64,000 nt of DNA from Sphingomonas sp. 28-66-16 (GTDB lineage Bacteria; Pseudomonadota; Alphaproteobacteria; Sphingomonadales; Sphingomonadaceae). A program made the translations under genes and the position numbers. This document shows positions 1 through 8,071 of this stretch, piece after piece; position 1 is the stretch's first letter, and each line of letters starts with the position of its first letter. Below the pieces are notes generated by a model that saw only the letters and a list, made by a program, of their open reading frames with translations, ran no database searches and had not been told where the DNA came from. The stretch is taken from the NCBI GenBank assembly GCA_002281485.1, contig NCGF01000005.1:1-64000 (forward strand), in the 5' to 3' direction.

Positions 1-524
1 TGGGGCTTCATCTTCGTTCCTTCGTCACTACGACGAAGCCCTAACCCTCCTTAAATCACAACCTCAAATCTGTGCCATTGGTGCTGACGGGGAACAGATA
101 AGGGAGAGGCGCGCAATTACCTTGCGGCTCAGCTTCCCGGCAAAATCGTCATAGGCCTTGCCCACGCTCTGCTCCTTCGCGGCTCATCGGAACCGTGATC
201 CGTGATTCGGCCCGGATACGCATACCACTTGAGAGTTTCTAATGGAGCGGCGGGCGCTGACCAGAGGGTCAGATCACATTGATCCTGGTCGTCGAGGCAA
301 TCTTCCCAGATCAAAGTAGTAGGCGCATCGGGGGGCGATTCGGCCTCCAGCGCCGCGACGCGATCATCACTTGCGAGCAATTATCGGCGTTTTCAGGACA
401 CCGATCCTACGCTGTCGTACGCCAGCGTTCGCTACGCGCTGTGTCCCATGCGTGTCCCAATCCGCAAACGGCCGGAGCGCCGCCCAAAGGCGGCGATTTA
501 AGTTATTGATTCTTCAAATAAAAA
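1..524. other. Left-edge region without a convincing gene; possible tRNA-adjacent element remnant
   Basis: No open reading frame here looks like a known protein. The longest is an 83-codon minus-strand frame at 129-380 with unremarkable composition, which I do not call as a gene. The stretch looks less GC-rich than the rest of the window. It holds a nested inverted repeat at the extreme left (TTCGTC-ACTAC-GACGAA inside a GGGCTTC/GAAGCCC pair), two GTGTCCC repeats spaced 11 bp apart (441-447 and 452-458) and a 13-of-15 match to the 3' end of the neighbouring tRNA-Thr at 79-93. These could be the remains of an integration site, but no integrase is visible. Confidence 0.4.
478..495. terminator. 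Hairpin downstream of tRNA-Thr
   Basis: CGCCGCC-CAAA-GGCGGCG is a perfect 7-bp stem with a 4-nt loop, 30 bases past the 3' end of the minus-strand tRNA. A T-rich run (TTTTTATTT on the minus strand) lies between the tRNA and the hairpin instead of after it, so this is not a textbook intrinsic terminator. Confidence 0.35.
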
Positions 525-599
<75 letters not shown>

Positions 600-627
600 A
601 TGTCGCCGCCTTTCGGGCGGGAGCGCG

Positions 628-657
628 CCTATGGTCTGACGTGGGCGGACTTGTCAA
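628..657 (-). promoter_or_regulatory. Candidate sigma-70-type promoter of tRNA-Thr
   Basis: On the minus strand a perfect -35 TTGACA (652-657) is followed after 18 bp by CATAGG (628-633) as a -10. The predicted start near 621 gives a leader of about 22 nt before the mature tRNA 5' end at 599. The leader contains a small CCGCC/GGCGG hairpin. Confidence 0.5.
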
Positions 658-685
658 GGCAAGGCGGCCCGGCGATAGCCACCCG

Positions 686-841
686 ATGGCATCGAACGAC
701 GATCGCGCCGCGCGGCTTGCGGCGCAGCTCCGCGACAATCTGAAGAAGCGCAAGGCGCGGGCGCGGGCGAGCGCTGCAGTGTCGCCGCCCGAGCCGGCCG
801 CGCCGCCGCGGCCTGACGCAGATCCGCCTAGGCGCCCATGA
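686..841 (+). CDS. Small basic hypothetical protein (51 aa)
   Basis: This short ORF opens with MASNDDRAARLAAQLRDNLK and continues through a Lys/Arg-rich helix (KKRKARARA) into a Pro/Ala-rich tail. The codon pattern, with GC at third positions, matches the neighbouring real genes, and I recall similar small arginine-rich proteins from sphingomonads. No domain can be named. It overlaps the stop of the convergent VOC gene by 14 bases. The function is unknown; a basic amphipathic helix could bind nucleic acid, but that is only a guess. It could also be a chance frame. Confidence 0.5.
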   Translation: MASNDDRAARLAAQLRDNLKKRKARARASAAVSPPEPAAPPRPDADPPRRP

Positions 842-1199
842 CGAAGGCGTTGAGCTTGTTGCCATCGGGATCGCGGAAATAGGCGGCGTAGAAACCGCTG
901 CCGCGCGGCCCGGCAGGCCCCTCGCAGATGCCACCATTTGCGAGCGCGATCGCGTGCAGCCGGCCGACCTGATCCTGATCCTTCGCCTCGAGCGCTACCA
1001 TCACGCCGTTGCCGATCGTCGCCGGATTGCCGTCGAACGGCTTGGTCAGGCCGATGCCAGCCCCACCACCGGGCGCACCCCAGGCGATGTAGCTGTCGAA
1101 TTCCATCATCCGGCCAACCCCCAATTCAGCCGCGATCGCGTCATAAAAAAGCGCCCCGCGAGCGAGATCATTGGTGCCGAGCGTCACATAGCCGATCAT
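828..1199 (-). CDS. VOC family protein (glyoxalase/bleomycin-resistance fold)
   Basis: A 123-residue single-domain vicinal-oxygen-chelate protein. The N-terminus MIGYVTLGTNDLARGALFYD is the usual first beta strand and helix, and the C-terminus GFYAAYFRDPDGNKLNAFV is the typical closing motif with the metal-ligand Glu position replaced by Asn (NKLNAF). That substitution is common in the CFP32-like subfamily and argues against glyoxalase I activity. The start at 1199 was chosen over an upstream ATG because GAGGGA lies 9 bases before it and the domain begins there. It is separated by 67 bases from the cupin gene on the same strand. The substrate cannot be predicted. Confidence 0.85.
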   Translation of the reverse strand: MIGYVTLGTNDLARGALFYDAIAAELGVGRMMEFDSYIAWGAPGGGAGIGLTKPFDGNPATIGNGVMVALEAKDQDQVGRLHAIALANGGICEGPAGPRGSGFYAAYFRDPDGNKLNAFVMGA

Positions 1200-1266
1200 G
1201 GCGAGTCCCTCTTCGCTGCCGATTCGATGTCGGAACAATAAGAGAACAAAGAGGCCTGGTCAATCG

Positions 1267-1656
1267 TCAGCGCGGGCGGTGTTGGGTGCCCATGCCGGCG
1301 GTGATGAACAGGGCGGTCGCTTCGCCGTCGACATCGGCAGTGTGCCACGCGCCGGGCGGGTTGATCGCGTAGTCGCCCGGCCCGATGTCGATGGTTGTGG
1401 TGCTGCCATCGGCCATTTCCTGATGGAGCGTCATCCGCCCGCCGAGGCAGACGACCACCTCATCGCCGCTCGGGTGCATTTCCCACACATCCCAGCTTTC
1501 GGTGAAGCGGTACATCGTCACCAGCCGCCCCTCATTGCCATCGGCAGCGGTGCGTGCGGCGTAATCGGCATACCATGCCATGCCGGTGAAATCGGGCTGG
1601 ACGACGGCCTTGGCACCAAGGCCGAGATGGATCGGCGTGGTCAGTAAAGAGGGCAT
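1267..1656 (-). CDS. Cupin domain-containing protein
   Basis: A 129-residue single cupin. The first cupin motif is represented by WEMHPSGDEVVVCLGGRMTL and the second by GPGDYAINPPGAWHTADVD, which together give the His/Glu/His metal ligands of a small beta barrel. The start is supported by GGGAGA 8 bases upstream. The gene lies 20 bases downstream of aminopeptidase P on the same strand, so the two are probably cotranscribed. Cupins of this size may be dioxygenases, isomerases or binding proteins; nothing in the sequence decides between these. Confidence 0.85.
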   Translation of the reverse strand: MPSLLTTPIHLGLGAKAVVQPDFTGMAWYADYAARTAADGNEGRLVTMYRFTESWDVWEMHPSGDEVVVCLGGRMTLHQEMADGSTTTIDIGPGDYAINPPGAWHTADVDGEATALFITAGMGTQHRPR

Positions 1657-1676
1657 GATACTCTCCCAATGGCCTT

Positions 1677-3470
1677 TCAGAGCGGCGCGCATTTCGCTTC
1701 GAGCCACGTCAGATCGTCGCCGGTCATCTGCGGCGCCAGTATATCGAAGACGCGCGCGTGATAGGCGTCGAGCCAGCCGCGCTCGGCAGGGGTAAGCATG
1801 TCGGCGACGATCAGTCGGCGCTCGATCGGACAGAAGGTCAGCGTCTCGAAACCGAGCATCGGCGCTTCGGCGCCGGCGATGACGCGTTCCTCGACGAGTA
1901 CGAGATTTTCGATGCGGATGCCGTAGTCCCCCGCTTTGTAATAACCCGGCTCGTTCGAGATGATCATGCCTGCACGCAGCGGCTCGGCCGGGCCGCCGCC
2001 GGGATAACTGGGGGTCGCGATCCGTTGCGGCCCCTCGTGCACCGCCAGATAGGCGCCCACGCCGTGGCCGGTGCCATGGGCATAATCGAGCCCAGCCTCC
2101 CACAGCGGTCGGCGCGCAAAGCCATCGAGCTGGCCGCCATTGGTGCCGACCGGGAAAATCGCCGTCGCCAGCGCGATATGACCTTTCAGCACACGGGTGA
2201 ACCGGTCGCGCATCTCCTCGGTCGGGGCGCCGATCGGCAGCACTCGGGTAACGTCGGTGGTGCCGTCGAGATATTGCCCGCCCGAATCGACGAGATAGAG
2301 CTGCCCCGGCTCGAGCCGGGCGTTGGAACTCTCGTCGACGCGATAGTGCGGCGAGGCGCCGTGCGCGCCGGTCGCCGAGATGGTGTCGAACGAGGTATCG
2401 AGCAGCAGCCCCGATTGCTGGCGGAAGGCGAGCAGCTTGGCGACGCAATCGAGCTCGGTCAGCACCCCGCTGGGGGCTTCGGCCTCGACCCAGCGCAGGA
2501 AGCGCGCAAGCGCGGCGCCGTCGCGCGCCGAGGCGGCGCGGTGGCCGGCGATCTCGACCGGGTTCTTGGTCGCCTTGGCGAGCACGACCGGGTCGCGCAG
2601 CGTCAGGATGGTGGCGCCGCCCTGGTCGAGCCGGTCGAAGATCGCGGCGACGGCGCGCTCGGGATCGGCGGCGACCCGCTTGCCGGCGAAGCCGCCGAGC
2701 GCGCTGGCGAATTCGCCACGATCGTGGACGCGGATCGCGTTGCCGAGGTGCTGGCGGACCGCATCGGTCAATTTTTCCGGGGCGATATACAGGTCGGCGG
2801 TGCCGTCAGCCTGGACGATCGCATAGGCGAGCGCGACCGGGGTGTGGGCGACGTCGCGCCCGCGCACGTTGAGCGCCCAGGCGATCGAATCGAGTGCGGT
2901 GAGCACCACCGCATCGGCCCGGCGCTCGGTGAGCCAGTCGGCGATTCCGGCGCGCTTTTCGGCCGAGGACTGGCCGGCGCGGGCGTCGTCCTGCACGGCG
3001 AGCGTCGCGTCGGAAGGGGCGGGCCGATCGGGCCAGACGGCGTCGACCGGGTTGGTATCGACCGCAACCAGCGAAGCGCCGCGCTCGGCGAGCGCCTTGC
3101 TCGCTTCGGTCACCCAGGCGCGGGTGTGGAGCCAGGGATCATAGCCGATCCGGGCGCCCTGGCCGGCATGCTCGGCGAGCCAGGCGGCGACGCTCGTTTG
3201 CGGCACGCCGACATAGGCCCAGTGATCGCCATCGACCTGCTGGCGGACCTGGAGCGTGTAGCGCCCATCGGTAAAGATCGCCGCTTCCTGCGACATCACC
3301 ACCGCCGTGCCGGCCGATCCCTGAAATCCGGTCAACCAGGCGAGCCTTTGGGCGTAATCGCCGACATATTCGCTCATATGCTCGTCGGTCAGCGGGACGA
3401 CGAAGCCGTCGAGGCGGTCGCGCGCCAGCTGCGCGCGAAGGGCGGCGAGGCGATCGGCATGGGTGGACAT
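1677..3470 (-). CDS. pepP: Xaa-Pro aminopeptidase (aminopeptidase P, M24 family)
   Basis: This 597-residue protein has the three-part layout of long aminopeptidase P: two creatinase-like N-terminal domains (about 1-300) and a C-terminal pita-bread metallopeptidase domain. The dinuclear metal ligands are visible as D395 (VDSGGQ), D406 (GTTDVTR), H469 (GTGHGVG), E507 (NEPGYY) and E521 (IRIEN). It removes N-terminal residues that precede proline and is expected in the cytoplasm. AAGGA precedes the ATG. The following cupin gene is probably in the same transcript. The divergent gene is ndh, across 173 bases. Confidence 0.95.
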   Translation of the reverse strand: MSTHADRLAALRAQLARDRLDGFVVPLTDEHMSEYVGDYAQRLAWLTGFQGSAGTAVVMSQEAAIFTDGRYTLQVRQQVDGDHWAYVGVPQTSVAAWLAEHAGQGARIGYDPWLHTRAWVTEASKALAERGASLVAVDTNPVDAVWPDRPAPSDATLAVQDDARAGQSSAEKRAGIADWLTERRADAVVLTALDSIAWALNVRGRDVAHTPVALAYAIVQADGTADLYIAPEKLTDAVRQHLGNAIRVHDRGEFASALGGFAGKRVAADPERAVAAIFDRLDQGGATILTLRDPVVLAKATKNPVEIAGHRAASARDGAALARFLRWVEAEAPSGVLTELDCVAKLLAFRQQSGLLLDTSFDTISATGAHGASPHYRVDESSNARLEPGQLYLVDSGGQYLDGTTDVTRVLPIGAPTEEMRDRFTRVLKGHIALATAIFPVGTNGGQLDGFARRPLWEAGLDYAHGTGHGVGAYLAVHEGPQRIATPSYPGGGPAEPLRAGMIISNEPGYYKAGDYGIRIENLVLVEERVIAGAEAPMLGFETLTFCPIERRLIVADMLTPAERGWLDAYHARVFDILAPQMTGDDLTWLEAKCAPL

Positions 3471-3643
3471 GAGAGAAATCCTTGGGACGATAAGGGGTCC
3501 CGGTGCAAGGCGCCGGGCATCCGCGAATTATGCCAGACCCGATCAGCGAAGGACACCCCCGCGACGCTGGCCCAAACCAGCCGAGCGGGCTATGACCGAT
3601 CCGAGCGTCCCGCTCTGGGGTAAGCGGGTCGAAAAGGAATGCG

Positions 3644-4957
3644 ATGCCGGATCAGAAAACGCAGATCGTCGTGGTCGGCGGCGGGGCGGGCGGGCTCGAA
3701 CTCGTCCGCAAGCTCGGGTCGCGCTACGGGCGCAAGCGACACGACATCATCCTCGTCGATCGCAATCTCACGCATATCTGGAAGCCGCTGCTTCACGAAG
3801 TCGCTGCGGGGTCGCTCGACGCCAATCTCGACGAGGTCGGCTATGGCGGCCATGCGGTGCGTTGGGGTTATCGCTTCTTCAATGGCGGGCTCGAACGGAT
3901 CGATCGGGCTGCCCGCACGATCACCACCGAGCCGCTGCTCGACGAAGACGGGCGCGAGATCATCGGCCGGCACGAGATCCGCTATGATTATCTGGTGATC
4001 GCCGTCGGCGGCATCTCGAATGATTTCGGGGTGCCGGGGGTGCGCGAGCATGCGATGTTCCTGGAGGATCGCGCCCAGGCCGATCGCTTTCGCCAACGCC
4101 TGCTCAATGCCTGCTTCCGCACCAACCACGAAAATCAGCTCGGCGATGCCGATGCGCGGGTGCGGGTGGCGATCGTCGGCGGCGGCGCCACCGGGGTCGA
4201 GCTTGCTGCCGAGCTTTACAATGCTGCCAAGGGCCTGCGCAATTACGGCCTCGAAGTGTTCGATGAAAGCAAGCTCGAAGTGTCGCTGATCGAAGCGGGA
4301 TCGCGCATCCTGCCGGCGCTCGACGAGCCGCTCGCCGACAAGGCGAAGCACGAACTCGAGGTGCTCGGGGTGCGCGTGCTCGACCAGACTCAGGTGGTGC
4401 GGATCGACGACCGCGTCGTCCATACCAGCGACGGCCAGGCGATCGAGGCCGATCTGATCGTCTGGGCGGCAGGCGTCAAAGGCGCCGACGCCATCGCGAC
4501 GATGAGCGATCTCGAACTCAACCGGATGAACCAGATCGTCGTGCGGCCGACGCTGCAATCGACCCGCGACGATCGCATCTTCGCGCTCGGCGACTGCGCC
4601 TCGTGCCTGTTGCCGGGGCGCGACCGGCCGGTGCCGCCGCGCGCGCAGACGGCGCACCAGATGGCGAGCCATGTGTTCGCCAATCTCGTCCGCGCCCAGG
4701 CGGGGCAGCCGCTCAGGGATTTCGTCTATCAGGATCATGGCTCGCTGGTGTCGCTCAGCCGGTTTTCGACGGTCGGCAGCCTGATGGGCAATCTCGTCGG
4801 CGGGCGCATGTTCGTCGAAGGGTGGATCGCTCGAATGGTCTATATGTCGCTTTACCGGATGCACCTGATTGCCATTCATGGCTGGGTGCGGGGGGTGGCG
4901 CTGATCGTCGTTGGCCATGTCAACCAGATCGTGCGGCCACGGCTGAAGCTGCACTGA
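3644..4957 (+). CDS. ndh: Type II NADH:quinone oxidoreductase (NAD(P)/FAD-dependent)
   Basis: A 437-residue flavoprotein with two Rossmann motifs, VVGGGAGGLEL near residue 10 for FAD and VAIVGGGATGVELAAE near 175 for NAD(H), plus the FAD-contact motif FALGDCAS near 313. Its length and the extended C-terminal segment after about 370 fit NDH-2, a non-pumping NADH dehydrogenase attached to the inner face of the cytoplasmic membrane that feeds electrons to ubiquinone. AAGGA lies upstream of the ATG. It is followed after 65 bases by oligopeptidase B on the same strand. Confidence 0.92.
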   Translation: MPDQKTQIVVVGGGAGGLELVRKLGSRYGRKRHDIILVDRNLTHIWKPLLHEVAAGSLDANLDEVGYGGHAVRWGYRFFNGGLERIDRAARTITTEPLLDEDGREIIGRHEIRYDYLVIAVGGISNDFGVPGVREHAMFLEDRAQADRFRQRLLNACFRTNHENQLGDADARVRVAIVGGGATGVELAAELYNAAKGLRNYGLEVFDESKLEVSLIEAGSRILPALDEPLADKAKHELEVLGVRVLDQTQVVRIDDRVVHTSDGQAIEADLIVWAAGVKGADAIATMSDLELNRMNQIVVRPTLQSTRDDRIFALGDCASCLLPGRDRPVPPRAQTAHQMASHVFANLVRAQAGQPLRDFVYQDHGSLVSLSRFSTVGSLMGNLVGGRMFVEGWIARMVYMSLYRMHLIAIHGWVRGVALIVVGHVNQIVRPRLKLH

Positions 4958-5022
4958 GCAGGGTTTGCCGCGCACGGACGCTGGGGGTTCGACAACGCCG
5001 GGCAGCGCGGTAAGGAAGGCGA

Positions 5023-7077
5023 ATGACCATCGCCCCCCCCGTCGCCGATCGGCGCCCCGCCGCCTTCACCGCTCATGGCGTGACGATCGAGGATCCCTAT
5101 GCCTGGCTCCGCGATCCCGGTTATCCAGTGGTGACCGACCCAGACGTTCTTGGCTATCTCGAGGCGGAAAACGCCTATTTCGAAGCGGTGATGGCGCCGC
5201 ATCGCGCCCTGATCGACCGGCTGTACGAAGAGATGAAGGCCCGTATCAAGGAAGACGAATCGTCGGTCCCGCAAAAGGATGGCGACTGGCTTTACTGGAC
5301 CGCGTTCGAGACTGGTGGCCAGTACCGCAAATGGTGGCGCAAGCCGATCAGTGGCGGCGAAGACGAACTGCTGCTCGACGAACCGGCGCTGGCGGAGGGC
5401 AAGGAATATTTCCGGCTCGGCGCCTTGTCGGTCAGCAATGACGGCAGGCTGCTTGCCTATGCGATCGACGACAACGGCTCGGAGCGGTTCGAGGTTCGGG
5501 TCAAGGTGATCGCGACCGGCGAGCATCTGCCCGAGGTGATCCCCGGCATGCTCTCCGAAATCGTCTGGGCGGCCGATGACAGCGGCTTCCTCTACGGCCT
5601 CGCCAACGAGCAATGGCGCACCGACAATGCGCGGTTCCATCGGATCGGCACGCCGATCGCCGATGATGTCGAGCTGTTCCGCGAGGCCGACGAGGGGTTC
5701 CGCGTCGGAGTTTCGGAGACGAGCGACCGGCAATGGATCGTGATCGCGACGGGCGATCACGTCACCAGCGAAGTCTGGCTGGTGCCCGCCGCCGATCCGC
5801 TCGCCACGCCGGTTTGCGTCTCCCCGCGCAAGGTCGAACGCGAATATGACGTCGATGCGCACGGCGACACCTTGTTCATCCACACCAATGACACCAACCC
5901 CAATTTCCGCCTTTGTACCGCGCCGGTCGCCGATCCCGGCACCTGGACCGAGCTGATCGCGCCGAGCGACGAATTCTACATGACCGGCGTCAGCTGTTTT
6001 GCCGATTTCTTCATCGTCGACGGGCGCGAGGAAGGGCTCGATCAGATCGAAATTCATGGATATGACGGTGGTCCGCCGAAGCGGATTGCGTTCCCCGAGG
6101 CGAGCTATGACGCCGGGCTTGGCGACAATCCCGAATATGACATGACAGTGCTGCGGCTCGGCTATGAATCGATGGTCACCCCGGCCACGGTCTATGACTA
6201 TGACGTTGCCTCGGGGGCGATGACCGTCCTGAAAGTGCAGGAAATCCCGTCGGGCTATGACGCCGCGAGATACGGCACCGAGCGGCTCAAAATGACCGCG
6301 CGCGACGGCACCGAGGTGCCGGTGTCGATCGTCTATCCCAAGGATTTCCCCAGAGACGGCAGTCGCCCGTTGTTCCTTTATGCCTATGGCGCTTATGGCC
6401 ACGCAATCCCGCCGGGCTTTTCGACCGGCCGGCTCAGCCTGCTCGATCGCGGTTTCGCTTATGCCATCGCGCATATTCGCGGCGGCGACGATCTCGGCCA
6501 GCAATGGTATCTCGACGGCAAGCTGGAGAAGCGCACCAACAGCTTCAGCGATTTCGTCGACGTCGCGAAAGGGTTGATCGAGGGCGGCTGGACGAGCGCC
6601 GGCAAGATCGCGATCGCCGGCCGATCGGCGGGCGGCGAACTGATGGGCGCCGTGGTCAACAGCGATCCCGCTTTGTGGGGCGCGGTGATCGCCGACGTGC
6701 CGTTCGTCGACGTGCTCAACACGATGATGGACGAAACCCTGCCGCTCACCCCCGGCGAGTGGCCCGAATGGGGCAATCCGATCGAGGACGCCGCGGCGTT
6801 CGAGCTGATCCGCAGCTACAGCCCCTATGACAATGTCACGCCGCAGGCCTATCCGCCGCTGTTCATCTCGGGCGGGTTGAACGATCCGCGCGTGACCTAT
6901 TGGGAGCCCGCCAAATGGGCTGCCAAGCTGCGTTACGAAAAGACCGACGACAATGTTTTGCTGCTCAAGACCAATATGGGCGCCGGGCATGGCGGCAAAT
7001 CGGGCCGGTTCGAGAGCTTGCGCGAGGCGGCCGAGGAGCATGCCTTTGTGCTGTGGCAGCTGGGCGTGACGGGATGA
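5023..7077 (+). CDS. ptrB: Oligopeptidase B (S9A serine peptidase)
   Basis: The 684-residue protein has an N-terminal beta-propeller (about 70-410) and a C-terminal alpha/beta hydrolase domain. The catalytic triad is S535 in GRSAGGEL, D621 in GLNDPRV and H656 in GAGHGG. The segments FVDVLNTMMDETLPLT and GEWPEWGNP are typical of oligopeptidase B, which cuts short peptides after Arg or Lys in the cytoplasm. GGAAGG precedes the start. The DedA gene begins 16 bases later, suggesting an operon with DedA and the thioesterase. Confidence 0.93.
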   Translation: MTIAPPVADRRPAAFTAHGVTIEDPYAWLRDPGYPVVTDPDVLGYLEAENAYFEAVMAPHRALIDRLYEEMKARIKEDESSVPQKDGDWLYWTAFETGGQYRKWWRKPISGGEDELLLDEPALAEGKEYFRLGALSVSNDGRLLAYAIDDNGSERFEVRVKVIATGEHLPEVIPGMLSEIVWAADDSGFLYGLANEQWRTDNARFHRIGTPIADDVELFREADEGFRVGVSETSDRQWIVIATGDHVTSEVWLVPAADPLATPVCVSPRKVEREYDVDAHGDTLFIHTNDTNPNFRLCTAPVADPGTWTELIAPSDEFYMTGVSCFADFFIVDGREEGLDQIEIHGYDGGPPKRIAFPEASYDAGLGDNPEYDMTVLRLGYESMVTPATVYDYDVASGAMTVLKVQEIPSGYDAARYGTERLKMTARDGTEVPVSIVYPKDFPRDGSRPLFLYAYGAYGHAIPPGFSTGRLSLLDRGFAYAIAHIRGGDDLGQQWYLDGKLEKRTNSFSDFVDVAKGLIEGGWTSAGKIAIAGRSAGGELMGAVVNSDPALWGAVIADVPFVDVLNTMMDETLPLTPGEWPEWGNPIEDAAAFELIRSYSPYDNVTPQAYPPLFISGGLNDPRVTYWEPAKWAAKLRYEKTDDNVLLLKTNMGAGHGGKSGRFESLREAAEEHAFVLWQLGVTG

Positions 7078-7093
7078 TGCGCGAGCGGCCTGC

Positions 7094-7669
7094 GTGACGA
7101 TCGAAGCGATGATCGCGCGCTACGGTCTGATCGCACTGGCGGCGGGTGCGGGGATCGAGGGCGAGACGGTGGTGATCGCCGGTGGCTTGCTGGCGCACCA
7201 GCGATACTTCCCGCTCGCCGGGGCGATGGCGGCGGCAGCGGCTGGCTCGTTCGTCGCCGATCAGATTTTCTTCATGCTCGGTCGGAATTTCAGGAATCGC
7301 GCCTGGGTCCGGCGCGTGCGCAAGCGGCCGCTGTTCGATCGAGCGCTCGGCATGCTCGAGCGTCATCCGATCGGCTTCATCTTCGCCTTTCGCTTCATGT
7401 ATGGCTTTCGCACGATCAGCCCGATCGCGATCGGGACGACCGGTATCTCCGCGCGGTTGTTCGTCATCGTCAACCTTGTCTCGGCGATCGTCTGGGGCAT
7501 TGCTTTTACCACGATCGGCTATCTGTTCGGCCATGGTCTGGAAGCGCTGATCGGACGGCTGCTGCCCGATCGGCACGTGATCCTGATCCTTGCCGCCATC
7601 GTGATCGCGATCGCCGCGCTGGTCGGCGCCTGGCATTGGCGGCGCAGCCGGAACATCGAGGAGTCATGA
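7094..7669 (+). CDS. DedA family membrane protein
   Basis: A 191-residue polytopic protein of the VTT/DedA family. The hallmark F-x-FRF-x-GFR...PI motif is present as FAFRFMYGFRTISPIAIG, preceded by the acidic EGE segment near residue 21. Members act as proton-coupled lipid or undecaprenyl-phosphate flippases and support envelope homeostasis. The start used is GTG at 7094; an in-frame ATG at 7109 is an alternative. The gene ends with an ATGA overlap with the next gene, so translation of the thioesterase is probably coupled to it. Confidence 0.9.
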   Translation: MTIEAMIARYGLIALAAGAGIEGETVVIAGGLLAHQRYFPLAGAMAAAAAGSFVADQIFFMLGRNFRNRAWVRRVRKRPLFDRALGMLERHPIGFIFAFRFMYGFRTISPIAIGTTGISARLFVIVNLVSAIVWGIAFTTIGYLFGHGLEALIGRLLPDRHVILILAAIVIAIAALVGAWHWRRSRNIEES

Positions 7670-8061
7670 CGCGCTTCACCCGTATCTTCACCGCCACGCC
7701 CGCTGACATCGACGAACTCGGCCATGTCAACAATGCGGTCTGGGTGCGCTGGATTCAGGACATCGCCGTCGCCCATTGGCAGGCGGTGGCGCGCTCCGAA
7801 CACGTTGCTGCCTATATCTGGGTCGTGACCCGGCACGAGATTGATTATCGCGGCAATGTCGGCGTCGGCGAGCACGTCACGGGTGAAACCTGGGTCCCGG
7901 GCAAACCCTATGGCGCGCGCTTCGATCGCCACGTCCGTTTCACCGGCAGCGACGGCAAGATCAAGGTCGAGGCGATAACGAGCTGGGCACTGCTCGATCG
8001 CGGCAGCGGGCGGCTGCTGCGGGTGCGCGATGCAATCGCGGCGCCATTCTTGGAGGGCTGA
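7666..8061 (+). CDS. Acyl-CoA thioesterase (4HBT hot-dog fold)
   Basis: A 131-residue hot-dog protein. DELGHVNNAVWVRWIQDIA carries the catalytic Asp-x-x-x-His-x-Asn pattern of 4-hydroxybenzoyl-CoA thioesterase/FadM-like enzymes, followed by the beta-sheet segment VTRHEIDYRGNVGVGE. It should hydrolyse acyl-CoA thioesters. The start codon overlaps the DedA stop by four bases. It converges on ppc with only 10 bases between the stops. Confidence 0.88.
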   Translation: MTRFTRIFTATPADIDELGHVNNAVWVRWIQDIAVAHWQAVARSEHVAAYIWVVTRHEIDYRGNVGVGEHVTGETWVPGKPYGARFDRHVRFTGSDGKIKVEAITSWALLDRGSGRLLRVRDAIAAPFLEG

Positions 8062-8071
8062 ATCGGATCAT

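Noticed and set aside
129-380. 83-codon minus-strand ORF at the left edge
   Set aside because: No homology can be recognised, no ribosome site is visible and the composition is not convincing; described as part of the gene-poor left region instead.
1758-3623. A 621-codon plus-strand frame opposite aminopeptidase P
   Set aside because: Antisense shadow; the opposite strand encodes a complete M24 peptidase with all metal ligands.
3575-3643. Short plus-strand frame (MTDPSVPLWGKRVEKE) and a GAGCGGG/CCCGCTC pair before ndh
   Set aside because: The frame runs into ndh out of frame and becomes low-complexity, and the repeat arms are 19 bases apart with no T-run; no leader-peptide logic is evident.
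4876-7041. A 721-codon minus-strand frame opposite oligopeptidase B
   Set aside because: Antisense shadow with no domain; the plus strand has a complete catalytic triad.
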